Shown here piece by piece: positions 26,817 through 36,626 of a DNA stretch of 64,000 nucleotides (positions within the stretch are counted from its first letter, which is position 1; each line of letters opens with the position of its first letter). Below the pieces are notes generated by a model. That model worked only from the letters and a program-made list of their open reading frames with translations, did no database searches and was not told where the DNA came from. This DNA comes from Aeribacillus composti (GTDB lineage: Bacteria > Bacillota > Bacilli > Bacillales > Aeribacillaceae), in NCBI RefSeq assembly GCF_007827555.1, contig NZ_VISS01000009.1, forward strand, positions 38,172-102,171, given 5' to 3'. The translations under genes were made by a program, and so were the position numbers.

Positions 26817-27605
26817 ATGTCTGACGTATCAACAATCACAGAAATGAAAATACATCAACACTCTTATTGGAATCCGATTATTCAATTTCAACTATCGGAG
26901 GATACGTATCCTCATTGGAATATCTTTTGTATAGAGGAAGGGATTTTTGAATATCAAGTGATGGATCAAAAAGGAGAGGCACAATTCGGGGATATCATTT
27001 TTTGTCCACCAAATATTCCACTAAAAAGAAAAGCAATTACTCCATTAAAGTTTCATTTTCTTCGCTTTTCCTTTAAAAACATCGAACATTATCATTTGCC
27101 TATTGGAAAAATAAAAATACTTGATACCGATCGTCTTTCTTCAACTTATACACATCTTCGTTCGATGGCATTCAATGAGACGGAACTAAGCAACAGATGG
27201 AAAGCACATTTAATTTATGATCTCCTACAACTATACAATATGGAGAATCAGCTTTTAACGATTGAGAATCAGCCTAAAATTAAAGATCCCGTTATAGCGA
27301 AAGCAATCCAGCAAATGCATGAACAAGCTTTTACAAATATCACAATACAAAACATTGCCGCAAATTTCGGTTTAAGCTCTGTTCAATTTACAAGACGTTT
27401 TCAAGCAAGCATTGGTATACCGCCTATTGAATACTTAACGTTATTACGCCTTAGAAAAGCAAGAACATTGTTATTAGAGACAGATTATACAATCGATGAC
27501 ATTGCAAGTCGTTGTGGTTATAGTAATGGCTTTTACTTCAGTCGGATTTTTTCTAAAAAAATGAAAATGAGTCCTTCAAACTTTAGAAAATTACATAGAA
27601 TATAG
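26817..27605 (+). CDS. AraC-family transcriptional regulator
   Basis: 262 residues from the ATG at 26817, which has GGGAGG six nt before it. Residues ~1-130 are a cupin-like sensing domain (HWNIFCIEEG, FGDIIFCPPN). Residues ~165-262 hold two helix-turn-helix motifs (ITIQNIAANFGLSSVQFTRR and TIDDIASRCGYSNGFYFSR), the usual AraC DNA-binding unit. It is divergent from the catabolic cluster and is most likely its substrate-responsive activator. Confidence 0.92.
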   Translation: MSDVSTITEMKIHQHSYWNPIIQFQLSEDTYPHWNIFCIEEGIFEYQVMDQKGEAQFGDIIFCPPNIPLKRKAITPLKFHFLRFSFKNIEHYHLPIGKIKILDTDRLSSTYTHLRSMAFNETELSNRWKAHLIYDLLQLYNMENQLLTIENQPKIKDPVIAKAIQQMHEQAFTNITIQNIAANFGLSSVQFTRRFQASIGIPPIEYLTLLRLRKARTLLLETDYTIDDIASRCGYSNGFYFSRIFSKKMKMSPSNFRKLHRI

Positions 27606-27640
27606 TTCAAACTATCTTGAACATACGGTCTCATGCAAAT

Positions 27641-27760
27641 GGGGCTGTCCAGAAATCAAAATCCATTAAAACGAAACATCATAAACATTGATATATCAAC
27701 TTTTTATAAAACATTAAAGGGGCGTCTATAAGCCGGAAAATCGACTTATTAGACAGCCCC
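27641..27760. mobile_element. MITE-like element, copy B (best preserved ends)
   Basis: 120 bp from GGGGCTGTCC to GACAGCCCC, a perfect terminal inverted repeat of 9 bp, with ATATCAAC and CGTCTATAAGCCG inside as in the other copies. It follows the AraC gene by 35 bp and could form a hairpin that ends its transcript. Confidence 0.9.
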
Positions 27761-27854
27761 AAATTAGGTACCTCATCAATTATGCGTTTTGCGTTTTGCG
27801 CAACATGAATCCATCTATCTTCAAGAACATCAAGATTTGTCTAAATAATGTATA

Positions 27855-28440
27855 GATCTAGGTGCCAGAAATACCCAGAAGTACGCATTATCAATCGCTT
27901 CAACATGTTGAGTCTAATCGTAATCGAGAAAACAAGGAATTAACCGACAAAATCATAGAAATTCATGCAGTAAGCTAGCAACTCTATGGTGCCTCCAAAA
28001 TTCATATCACTCTTCAAAAAAGGGGTATTGGGTGAGGTTAAAAAAGAATCCAGAGTTTGATGAAAAAAGCTGAAATTCGTTCTATTATTTCGAAAAAATT
28101 CCGTCCATATTCAAGTAATCAAAAAGTGAAAGAACGGGGAAATCTATTAGAACATGATGTTTCGACACATTCCATTAATGAAAAATAGGTATCAGATATG
28201 ACTTATATCCATACAGTGAAAGATGATTGTTGTTATTTAGCTTCCGTACTGGATTTACATTCTAAAAAGTTATTGACTATTCCTTTTCACAGACGATGAC
28301 AACGGATCTGGTGATTCAAGCTACAGCAAACGCGTATAACACTCAAGCTCCGGAAAAAGTGCTTATCCTCCATACTGGCCTAGGTTCTCAATATACAAGC
28401 AGAAGAATTTACTAATTTTCAAAAGTAATACCGAACTATC
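27855..28440 (+). pseudogene. IS3-family (IS150-type) transposase relic
   Basis: Plus-strand pieces follow OrfB of IS3-family elements: NKELTDKIIEIHAVS, QLYGASKIHITLQKRGIG, KKFRPYSSNQKVKERGN, VSDMTYIHTVKDDCCYLASV with the first catalytic Asp, then AYNTQAPEKVLILHTGLGSQ with the second Asp changed to Thr-Gly. Several stops and one frameshift interrupt it and the end with the Glu is missing. It is a dead insertion sequence at the edge of the defence island. Confidence 0.88.
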
Positions 28441-28470
28441 CGCTCAATCATCATGATTATAATTTGTAAA

Positions 28471-28513
28471 ACAAAAAGGCATCTCGAGATTTCACTGCTC
28501 TCTGAGATGCCTT
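28471..28513 (-). terminator. Terminator downstream of the hsd operon
   Basis: On the minus strand AAGGCATCTC and GAGATGCCTT close a hairpin followed by TTTGTTTT. It lies ~210 bp beyond hsdS, with nothing between, so it can end the hsdRMS transcript. Confidence 0.8.
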
Positions 28514-28725
28514 AACAATATGCTATTGTTATTATAATGGATAATATTGTAAAACAAATCCATTACACAAATACACCTTATTTAAACTCCAATCTTTGAT
28601 TATTGACAGTTTACTTTGTTAATCACATAAGAAGTTTATTTCTTCGACTTTGGAAGCGGGGGAATTACTGAAATTTTTCTAAGAGTTTACTCCATAATCA
28701 CTGAATGAGCTCATACATAAATGAT

Positions 28726-30168
28726 TTATTTATATTTTAACACTTCCTTTAACAACTCAATCGCATGTTCGTCGGTTGGATCGTTCGTACCAAGCTCGCC
28801 GCGGAAGGCTTTGTTAAGGATAGATTGCTTTAATGAATTAAGTTTTTGTTCAACTTCTAAAACCATTTCTTTTTCAGTTTCTAATTTACTTAATAAAATA
28901 TCTACCTTCTCAGCAATGCGTTTTTGCTCATTATATGGTGGTAGTGGAAATGGAGCTAAGAGAACATCTTTACGAGAAATTCCAGGAATTACCCCTTTAG
29001 ACTTTTCCTTTAATACTTGCACATATGTCTGGATAAAAATCTTCAAGTAACCGTTATGCACACCTTGTATAGGTCTTAATCCCATTATTTGTCTACTCAA
29101 ATGAGCTTCTTCTACTTCTTGAATTATTGTTTTGCCAACAGTTCCCTTTACTGATAAAAGTACATCGCCTTTTTTTCCAACAACTGAGGGCTTTTCGATC
29201 CACCTTTCAATTATTAGACTATCGTCTACAATATTACTTGCCCCCATAATATATGGGACACCAACACCCTCATTGTTACATTCTTTTGCACTAACATCGC
29301 GTCCGGAAATTAGCTCGATTACCTCTCCAAGTCTTACCCAACACCAGTTTTCAGGAATTTTATAAAGAAGTTCATTTTGTTCTACACTAGGCAAAGGTTT
29401 TTCTTTCTTACTTTTCTTTTGTTTGACTAAATGATGTTTTTGTTCTTCAATATACTTTAATAAGTTATCTGCTGATTCATCAAGAGGACTATGGCTAACT
29501 AGTTCCCCCTTAATGGCCTTATCCAAAATCGCTGCTCGTCGAAGTTCAAACGACTCTTTCACTTCCTCAATCAGCTGCTTTGCTTCATCAATTTTCGCAA
29601 AAAGCCTCTCGATCTTCTCAGCAATGCGTTTTTGTTCGTTTAATGGCGGAAGCGCAAATGGAAGTTTAGACATTTTACTTTTATTTATTATGGATACGGT
29701 TGTAGATGAAGATGATTTCAATAATAAATTTTGATAAGTAGAACTTAATGAAAAATAGTATGTGTATTTCGGATAAATTACTTTTTTATTCGGAATTAGA
29801 GAATTTATTTGTTGATTTGTAGTACATTCTACTAAATTAAATCCAGTCTTTCCAATCGAACCTATACAACAAACTAATGTTGAGTGTTTTGGAATTATTC
29901 TACTTACCTCTTTACCTTTATCAGTAAGATATTCAGAAGCTACTATCACCGAATCTTCCTGATCTAAATCTCCGGGTTTAACAAATGGAAAGTTTCCACC
30001 ATAATACTCATTATTTTTTTTAGATGGAGTAGCCCCAGTTACTATTTCATGTATAATACCAGTTCTAGTCCAAACCCAATTTTTTGGAACTATATAAGGC
30101 TGTTCTTCTTCCGGCACTAATGCTTCTTCTAGTAGTTCTTCCATCGATTTTTGTTTCTTTTTGCTCAT
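28726..30168 (-). CDS. hsdS: Type I restriction-modification specificity subunit
   Basis: 480 residues with the two-fold HsdS plan: target recognition domain 1 (starting VPKNWVW), a central helical spacer (LNEQKRIAEKIERLFAKID), target domain 2 (starting IPENWCWVRLGEVI) and a second helical spacer (YNEQKRIAEKVDILLSKLE). Each recognition domain reads one half of a split recognition sequence, which cannot be predicted here. Its ATG overlaps the hsdM stop by 4 nt (ATGA), with GAGGTG before it. Confidence 0.95.
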   Translation of the reverse strand: MSKKKQKSMEELLEEALVPEEEQPYIVPKNWVWTRTGIIHEIVTGATPSKKNNEYYGGNFPFVKPGDLDQEDSVIVASEYLTDKGKEVSRIIPKHSTLVCCIGSIGKTGFNLVECTTNQQINSLIPNKKVIYPKYTYYFSLSSTYQNLLLKSSSSTTVSIINKSKMSKLPFALPPLNEQKRIAEKIERLFAKIDEAKQLIEEVKESFELRRAAILDKAIKGELVSHSPLDESADNLLKYIEEQKHHLVKQKKSKKEKPLPSVEQNELLYKIPENWCWVRLGEVIELISGRDVSAKECNNEGVGVPYIMGASNIVDDSLIIERWIEKPSVVGKKGDVLLSVKGTVGKTIIQEVEEAHLSRQIMGLRPIQGVHNGYLKIFIQTYVQVLKEKSKGVIPGISRKDVLLAPFPLPPYNEQKRIAEKVDILLSKLETEKEMVLEVEQKLNSLKQSILNKAFRGELGTNDPTDEHAIELLKEVLKYK

Positions 30169-31646
30169 TTTTCAAGCACCTCAGATGTTTCTGCGACTTT
30201 TAGCATTTCTTTAGAATCTGTTTGGTAGGTGTTCGGTTGTTCGACAGCTTTTAACTCGGCAATGACTTCGTTTAGTAACGAAATCGCTAGTTCTAATTTT
30301 TCCACCGCTTCTTCTGCAGATTCGATTGGGTCTGGCAGGTTTTCGTAGACGGATAAGGATTCATCAGCAATTAAACCAATATCCAAGCTGTCGCCTTTTT
30401 TCGCAATTTCTTCACGTGTGAACACATTCCAGCGCTCGTCTTTGACTTGGCTGCGATCTTCTGCCGTATAAGCCTTGATAAATCCTTCAAAATGTTCTTT
30501 CGTTAGCGGATTCCGTTTGCCGAAGGAAGGCATGTTTGTTCGTAAATCGTACACCCATACTTCTTTCGTGTTGCCGACATCTGTTGTCCCGCGGTTGAAG
30601 AATAAAACGTTCGTTTTCACTCCTTGGGCATAGAAAATGCCAGTTGGCAAGCGTAAAATTGTATGTAAATCACACTTATCCATTAAGTCGCGGCGAATGT
30701 CGGCTCCTACCCCGCCTTCAAACAAGACGTTATCTGGAAGGACAACCGCGGCACGGGCTTTGCCGTTTGCCTTGAGAGCGCGGTAAATATGCTGCAAGAA
30801 ATTCAACTGTTTGTTCGATGTTGTAAAGGTGAAGTCAGTTCGTGTTGCCCGCTCGCCTCCTTTTTTTGTTCCAAAAGGCGGATTCGTTAAAATCACATCA
30901 AAATTTTTCAAACTTTCACCTAGTGAAGAGAGGGTATCGCCTAACAAGATTTCCCCATGAATATCATGAAGCAACGCATTCATGACCGCTAGACGATGCG
31001 TGTCTCTGACAAGCTCTACTCCTGAGAATGCCTTGTATTTTTGAAATTCGATTTCTTCTTGAGATAAGTCAAAATAATCATCGGTTTGTTTACGAACATG
31101 GCGATCTGCCGCGATCATAAAGCCGAATGTTCCCGCAGCAGGGTCATGGCAGCGTTCGCCCGGCTGAGGATTGACAAGTTCGACAATAACATCAATAAGG
31201 ACGCGAGGCGTAAAATATTGCCCCGCTCCCGATTTCACTTCGCTCGCGTTTTTTTCTAACAGCCCTTCGTATAAATCCCCTAATCCTTCTTGCTTCGCAT
31301 TGTACCAATCTAAGTTATTGGTCGATTGAATAATTTTTTCTAGGTTCTTTGGTTCTCTAATATTAGATGTCGCATCTGTATAAATTTGTTTTAATAATTC
31401 ATTTTCCTCTTTTCCTAAATCAAGCAACAGCTGTTGATAATGCTCTTTAAGTGCGATCCCGTCTTTTTCTACTAACGAATCCCAACGATATTTTTCAGGA
31501 ATCATATATTCTTGACCGGTTTCTTTCATCATTTTTAAGAACAGCAAATATGTTAGCTCTGTCACATATTGGTGATACGTAATGCCGTCATCACGAAGAA
31601 CGTTACATAAATTCCATAGTTTTTGGACGATTTCTCTGTTGTTCAT
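30165..31646 (-). CDS. hsdM: Type I restriction-modification methyltransferase subunit
   Basis: 493 residues. The N-terminal HsdM helical domain begins VQKLWNLCNVLRDDGITYHQ; motif I is HDPAAGTFGF and the catalytic motif is LTNPPFGTKK. This matches the EcoEI-like HsdM type and differs clearly from the lone HsdM at 706, so the two come from different systems. It sits between hsdR and hsdS with an RBS (AAGGAG) and no gap to the hsdR stop, forming one operon. Confidence 0.96.
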   Translation of the reverse strand: MNNREIVQKLWNLCNVLRDDGITYHQYVTELTYLLFLKMMKETGQEYMIPEKYRWDSLVEKDGIALKEHYQQLLLDLGKEENELLKQIYTDATSNIREPKNLEKIIQSTNNLDWYNAKQEGLGDLYEGLLEKNASEVKSGAGQYFTPRVLIDVIVELVNPQPGERCHDPAAGTFGFMIAADRHVRKQTDDYFDLSQEEIEFQKYKAFSGVELVRDTHRLAVMNALLHDIHGEILLGDTLSSLGESLKNFDVILTNPPFGTKKGGERATRTDFTFTTSNKQLNFLQHIYRALKANGKARAAVVLPDNVLFEGGVGADIRRDLMDKCDLHTILRLPTGIFYAQGVKTNVLFFNRGTTDVGNTKEVWVYDLRTNMPSFGKRNPLTKEHFEGFIKAYTAEDRSQVKDERWNVFTREEIAKKGDSLDIGLIADESLSVYENLPDPIESAEEAVEKLELAISLLNEVIAELKAVEQPNTYQTDSKEMLKVAETSEVLEK

Positions 31647-34600
31647 CTACGCTTGCTCCTTCTTTTGGTGATAGTTATACAAATTATAATTAATTTCGCG
31701 AACAATTTGTGCTAATTGTCCATCGAAAATTTGATTTAATTGTTTAAAGCCTCCACGGCTCTTAAAAGGTTCATATTCAAAAGCCTTTTCAGGGTCCGGA
31801 TGAAGAACAGATTCTTGCAGTAATTGCTTTTCAATACGTTCCAGCCATTTCTTTTGAACAGGCGGCCATGCTTTCATTTGGTAAATTTTCTTCATGGCGT
31901 GTTTAATTCGTTCTTCATGACTAATAAGCGGATCGCCTAACGCTTGCTGGCGGATGAAGGCGATGATGTCCGCTGCGATGTCTTCATTTTTCGCCTCGCG
32001 CCAAGCTGCTTGTAATTTTTTCTCGGAAAAACCTTTTTGGTCCAATTCAAGCAACAATTTCTTTAACTCTTCTCTCGTTAATTCAGTTGGACGTTGACAT
32101 ACAATCATTAGCGCAGGGATTTTGTTCATATTGTTTCGGATAAACTCTCCAAATGATTGTAAATAATCATCCGGTTTTTCCGCATTTCCATATCCGCGTT
32201 TAACTCCAATAAGTTCATCTTCATGCGTGGAAATATATTGTTTATTTTCCCGATAGCGATTTTCATCCATATAACGGAACATCGATTTATACTCTTTTAA
32301 CTGTCCAGTTAATTCAGCAGGATTCAAGTTTTTTACCCAATCTATAAATTCATCAACTGTTTTTCCACCAGATAATACTTTAAAGTCTTGGTGCTGCTTC
32401 TCTGACCATTGGCGTTTTTTTCGTTGGATTTTGGCTATAATTTGTTCTTGTTGATGTTGAAGGTGTTCTTCTTTTTCTAAACCTTCTAATTCTTCTACTA
32501 ATTGAGTCAGTGAAATATTTGGTCGAGTGACAACAGGCTTCATGCTTGTATATGGTTTTAAAGACTCATAGATTCCAACCGCATCGAAAATATTAAAGTG
32601 ATCTTTTCGGATTTCTTCACATCTTCTCGTTGCTCGGCCTAGCATTTGCTCATAAAGAATCCGAGAGCGAACGCGGCGCAAGAAGACGAGATTTGTAATT
32701 GCTGGAACATCGACACCTGTCGTTAGCAAATCCACCGTCACAACAATAGTTGGATATTTTTCATTTTTAAAGCGTCGAATCGCACCTGATGGGTCTTTAA
32801 TGGAGCCTGTAATTTTCATAATCGCATTGTCTTCGACTTCACCGTATACTTTTTCAAATTCTTCTTTTAAAAGACGTACGACTAAGTCTGCGTGATCATC
32901 TGTCGCTGCAAATATCAATGTTTTGCCTTCATCGTCAGGAGAAATATAATTCGTCAACTCTCGTATAATAACACGATTAAAGCTTTCTGTGATAACTTTT
33001 GTATTAAAATGTGCAACCTCAATATTCACTTCATCTTCAAGGTATTCTTGTGAAATTGTGCCGGAAACCGTATCATATACGTCGACCTTTTCACCTTTGG
33101 CCCAAGTGATTCCTTCCTTTTTTAATACCGTTTCAAATTGATATGGTGGTTCATGGTCGACTAAATATCCATCGACGACTGCTTCACGATAAGAATAAGT
33201 GAAAACCGGCGATCCAAAAATTTCTGTAGTATGCAGCGCAGGAGTTGCTGTTAAACCGATGCGAACGGCATCAAAGTAATCAAGTACTTTTCGATATTTG
33301 CTTACATAGTCATTGTGATCTCTTATTTCAATTTCTATGTCATTCATCTCTTTATCTAGTGTATAGCCTCGATGGGCTTCATCGACAATAATGCAATCAT
33401 ATTGATCAATCGATGGAATGTCTTCTGTTTTCTCGTTGTAGAAAATGCGTTTTAACATTCCTTGTACGGTAGCGATATGTACTTTCGTTTCATCATCTGG
33501 TTTTTGATCGTATAACGATTGTAAGCTATAAATTTCAGTGAACGTATGGAAATTTTCCAGCTTACTTTCTTTAAAAGCGCTTTCCGCTTGTTCTCCAAGA
33601 GCTTTTCGGTCGACAAGGAATAATATACGATTAAAACGATTTGCTTTGATCAATCGATAAATGAGACCAATCGCCATTCTTGTTTTCCCTGTTCCGGTTG
33701 CCATGGCGATTAAAATGCTGCGTTTTTTCTCTTCCAATGCTTTTTCGACCGCTTGAATAGCTTTGACTTGATAGTCTCGTAATTTAAGATAATCAAATTT
33801 TTCATCACGCAAAAATTGTTCCGAACGTTCCGTATCTTTTTCTAATAGATTTTTCAGTCCTTGAGGAGTGTACCATCCTTGAAGTGGTCGCGGGTGATTC
33901 GTTGATTTCCGCGCATCTAAAAACCAAATGCCTGACTTTTGTTCTAACTGTTTTAAAAAGGGGCGGCCATTGGTTGCGAACAAAAATGGAACATAGTAAT
34001 CTCCCCATGGTTCATGGATCACTTCATGGCCATGCCGAACAATAAGTTTTGCATATTCTTTTGCTTGCTCAATGTCAGATGGGATATCTTTACTAGCACG
34101 TTTCGCTTCAATGATCCCTACTAGCTCGGGGCCAATAAATAAAGCATAATCAGCGTAACCATGTTTTAAAGGCCACTCCGCAATCGCCATGTTTTTTCCT
34201 TTTTCCGGACGAACTCCTTTTGAGAAACGCAGCTTTTCTGAATCAGCCTCCCAGCCAGCATCTCGTAATTGCTGATCAATAAGAATACGGGTTTCTGCCT
34301 CTGTCAATTCAAAGTTGGCAACGGCGCGTTGTGAGTACTCACGTCGTTTTTGTTTCTCTTCATTGCTTATATATAGCTGTTCTTTGCGTATCTTCTCAAG
34401 CTCTGTTTCCAAATGAGCAAGCTTTTCTTCGTATGACTTAACTACATGGTTCAATTCATCTTCTGATATAGATGTTTGCGGTGTCGGTTCGATATATTCT
34501 GGAGCTTGAAATGACCAATCGCCATACACTTCCATAAACCAAACCGCAATTCGAAACGCCATATGCAATAAAGCTTTGGCTTCATTTACTTCACCATAGC

Positions 34601-34892
34601 TCGGATTATGTACCGCTTGATTCCCTTTCAAACGAATGACCGTAAATAAGTCATATATTTCCTTCGGCAGAATTTGCTCATAAAAAAGAATTCTCAGACG
34701 CTCCTGTTGATCAGTTCTGCGTTCTTCCTTTATTTCTTCTAACGCTAAAATATATTTTGTTATAGTTTCAGCAAATTTTCTAAGCTCACTTATCGCCACA
34801 TTTGGATTTTGATAGACATTTCGTTCTGCTGTTTCCCCAACACGGGCGAGAACTTCCCATTTTTCTTCTAAAAAGCGAAAATTTTGCGACAT
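31647..34892 (-). CDS. hsdR: Type I restriction endonuclease subunit (EcoEI-like)
   Basis: 1081 residues from the ATG at 34892, placed after GAGGTG. Order of domains: a DUF4145-like helical front (~25-125), a coiled coil (~150-185), the HSDR_N nuclease domain (Asp in YADYALF and EAK near 248-264), the SF2 helicase with Walker A ATGTGKT (~398-404) and DEAH box, then helicase C with TTGVDVPA and QMLGRATRR, and the EcoEI-type C-terminal domain. All catalytic residues appear intact, so the restriction system should be active. It is the first gene of hsdR-hsdM-hsdS. Confidence 0.96.
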   Translation of the reverse strand: MSQNFRFLEEKWEVLARVGETAERNVYQNPNVAISELRKFAETITKYILALEEIKEERRTDQQERLRILFYEQILPKEIYDLFTVIRLKGNQAVHNPSYGEVNEAKALLHMAFRIAVWFMEVYGDWSFQAPEYIEPTPQTSISEDELNHVVKSYEEKLAHLETELEKIRKEQLYISNEEKQKRREYSQRAVANFELTEAETRILIDQQLRDAGWEADSEKLRFSKGVRPEKGKNMAIAEWPLKHGYADYALFIGPELVGIIEAKRASKDIPSDIEQAKEYAKLIVRHGHEVIHEPWGDYYVPFLFATNGRPFLKQLEQKSGIWFLDARKSTNHPRPLQGWYTPQGLKNLLEKDTERSEQFLRDEKFDYLKLRDYQVKAIQAVEKALEEKKRSILIAMATGTGKTRMAIGLIYRLIKANRFNRILFLVDRKALGEQAESAFKESKLENFHTFTEIYSLQSLYDQKPDDETKVHIATVQGMLKRIFYNEKTEDIPSIDQYDCIIVDEAHRGYTLDKEMNDIEIEIRDHNDYVSKYRKVLDYFDAVRIGLTATPALHTTEIFGSPVFTYSYREAVVDGYLVDHEPPYQFETVLKKEGITWAKGEKVDVYDTVSGTISQEYLEDEVNIEVAHFNTKVITESFNRVIIRELTNYISPDDEGKTLIFAATDDHADLVVRLLKEEFEKVYGEVEDNAIMKITGSIKDPSGAIRRFKNEKYPTIVVTVDLLTTGVDVPAITNLVFLRRVRSRILYEQMLGRATRRCEEIRKDHFNIFDAVGIYESLKPYTSMKPVVTRPNISLTQLVEELEGLEKEEHLQHQQEQIIAKIQRKKRQWSEKQHQDFKVLSGGKTVDEFIDWVKNLNPAELTGQLKEYKSMFRYMDENRYRENKQYISTHEDELIGVKRGYGNAEKPDDYLQSFGEFIRNNMNKIPALMIVCQRPTELTREELKKLLLELDQKGFSEKKLQAAWREAKNEDIAADIIAFIRQQALGDPLISHEERIKHAMKKIYQMKAWPPVQKKWLERIEKQLLQESVLHPDPEKAFEYEPFKSRGGFKQLNQIFDGQLAQIVREINYNLYNYHQKKEQA

Positions 34893-35321
34893 ATACACAC
34901 CTCACCCATAAGAACATGTATATAGTGCTATTTTATCATAAATTTTACAATATATATCATTTCCAGTCATACATCTATTTAATAGAGCTAAGTCCGTATA
35001 ATTGTGTAAAAATGAATGGGTCTAAAAATACTAGCCAATTTCAAATCCGATCCTTTTAGATGCTTGAGCTTGTAAAATCTGGTTTATTTTAACCGCAAAT
35101 TTTTTGAATTTCCTCGAAGAAGTTGATGCAACATTTCTAAATCTAGGTTAAACTTGTTTTGGTACATTCAAATCTTTTCTCCATTAGAGTTTGGCGGTCC
35201 AACTTAATGGCAACTGAGTGTTTTTATTTCCTTTGGTACATTTGCTTTTGCTGGCACCTGTCCCCATTCGCGCATTGTTAGCAAATCGAATGGGAACAGA
35301 CTCGCAAATCATGTTTCCAGC
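34893..35321. other. Gap between the Wadjet and hsd operons
   Basis: AT-rich on the hsdR side, where the hsd promoter should lie. Near the Wadjet side CCCATTCG (35263-35270) and CGAATGGG (35287-35294) form an inverted repeat without a T-run. No gene is seen. Confidence 0.5.
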
Positions 35322-36614
35322 CTAATCCCACATGTGGCGACAAATATCTTCATAAAGCTTCTTCAGGATTTCTTCTTGATACCCAGCTTTTTTTATTTCC
35401 CGCATTTTCTCTTTGATCGGCTGCAATTCTTCGATCGTAACAGTTTCTAGTTTCGCTACTCGGTCATCCGACAACAAAACTTCTGGAGATGACGCTAAGT
35501 AATCTTCTAATTGGAAATGCCATAAATGAATATGCTCCTGATTCCGCTCCTTTAATCGCTGTGCCATTTTTAGTCCTTCAGGATCAAAATCTCCAGAATA
35601 ATATATTTGACAACCTTCTTGGATGATTAAGTCTATTAACATCAGTGACGCTAGTTTAAATTGCCCATTTGTGCAAATCAGCGGCGGGAAAGCGTCAGGA
35701 AATAAATCCAACAAAGCGGAAAATACGCCTGAGTTCTCAACGACAAATACGGTCTGCCCCTTAGCAGGATATGCACGTTTTAACTTCAATATTTCCCGCA
35801 ATGGCACATTGAGTACTGTATTCGTTTTTACAGCAGAAGCAAACACAGAATGAATTCCCTGTTCCGTTTCTGTCAAAATTCCCGCACATGTCACAAAGTT
35901 TAAAATATCTTCCCGTAAAATGCCAAATGATTGCAGGAGCTCATTGACTTCCTCGACTGATGATAAGTCATAGTCTTGATCAGAGTAAAATTGAAGTACA
36001 TGAAGAAATACTTTTCCTTGAAACGTATGCAAGTCAAATGCGTGCGGATCTTTTAGCACTTTTTGTGAAAAAATTGAAAGACGTTCATAATCACCTTTTT
36101 TCGGCAAATACTGAAGCGCAGTGCACACATTCTTTAAAACAGTCTCCAAATGTTCCCGATCTTGCGAATAGGCGATATGAATAAAGCGGTTTTGGGGAGC
36201 TGATTCAGCTATAAAAGACAGAAGCCTTGCTTGTTCGGGATATTGATGAATAAGGTTTTGAAAAAATTCTTCTTTTTTCTTCCGATCTGTTTCCCTCTTC
36301 TCTTGATTGGTTGTAATGTCTTCACCAAAATAATTCTCAAGTAGCGTAACGAGCGGTATACCGGCAAAGCGCGTTTTCTCTAATTGTTCGGCAAACATTT
36401 TTAATGAAACCGAAGGAGTAGATTCTTGATGAAAATCCTTCCCAAAAAACGCCCCGAGCGCTTCTTTTTCTTCAAAGGAAAAACCGTCTAATTTGACCGT
36501 TCCGCCGATTCTCCCGAGTGATTGATATTTCTTTTTCATCAGCAAAAAAAGGCGGTGAAAGCCGGGTTCACCGCGAAAAAACTCAACAGCATCCGCTACT
36601 TTTTGTTCCAACAT
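35322..36614 (-). CDS. jetD: Wadjet type II nuclease subunit JetD (TIGR02679-like)
   Basis: 430 residues. The C-terminal TOPRIM domain shows the Glu in FVVENSG and the Asp pair in YYSGDFDPEGLKMA, the metal-binding residues of the DNA-cleaving subunit. In Wadjet systems JetD cuts plasmid DNA that JetABC has extruded into a loop. It follows jetC by 12 bp with AAGGATGG as RBS and is the last gene of the operon. Confidence 0.92.
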   Translation of the reverse strand: MLEQKVADAVEFFRGEPGFHRLFLLMKKKYQSLGRIGGTVKLDGFSFEEKEALGAFFGKDFHQESTPSVSLKMFAEQLEKTRFAGIPLVTLLENYFGEDITTNQEKRETDRKKKEEFFQNLIHQYPEQARLLSFIAESAPQNRFIHIAYSQDREHLETVLKNVCTALQYLPKKGDYERLSIFSQKVLKDPHAFDLHTFQGKVFLHVLQFYSDQDYDLSSVEEVNELLQSFGILREDILNFVTCAGILTETEQGIHSVFASAVKTNTVLNVPLREILKLKRAYPAKGQTVFVVENSGVFSALLDLFPDAFPPLICTNGQFKLASLMLIDLIIQEGCQIYYSGDFDPEGLKMAQRLKERNQEHIHLWHFQLEDYLASSPEVLLSDDRVAKLETVTIEELQPIKEKMREIKKAGYQEEILKKLYEDICRHMWD

Positions 36615-36626
36615 GAACCATCCTTC

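Noticed and set aside
35263-35294. CCCATTCG/CGAATGGG inverted repeat as a terminator of the Wadjet operon
   Set aside because: A 16-nt loop and no T-run on either strand; kept only as a remark on the gap.
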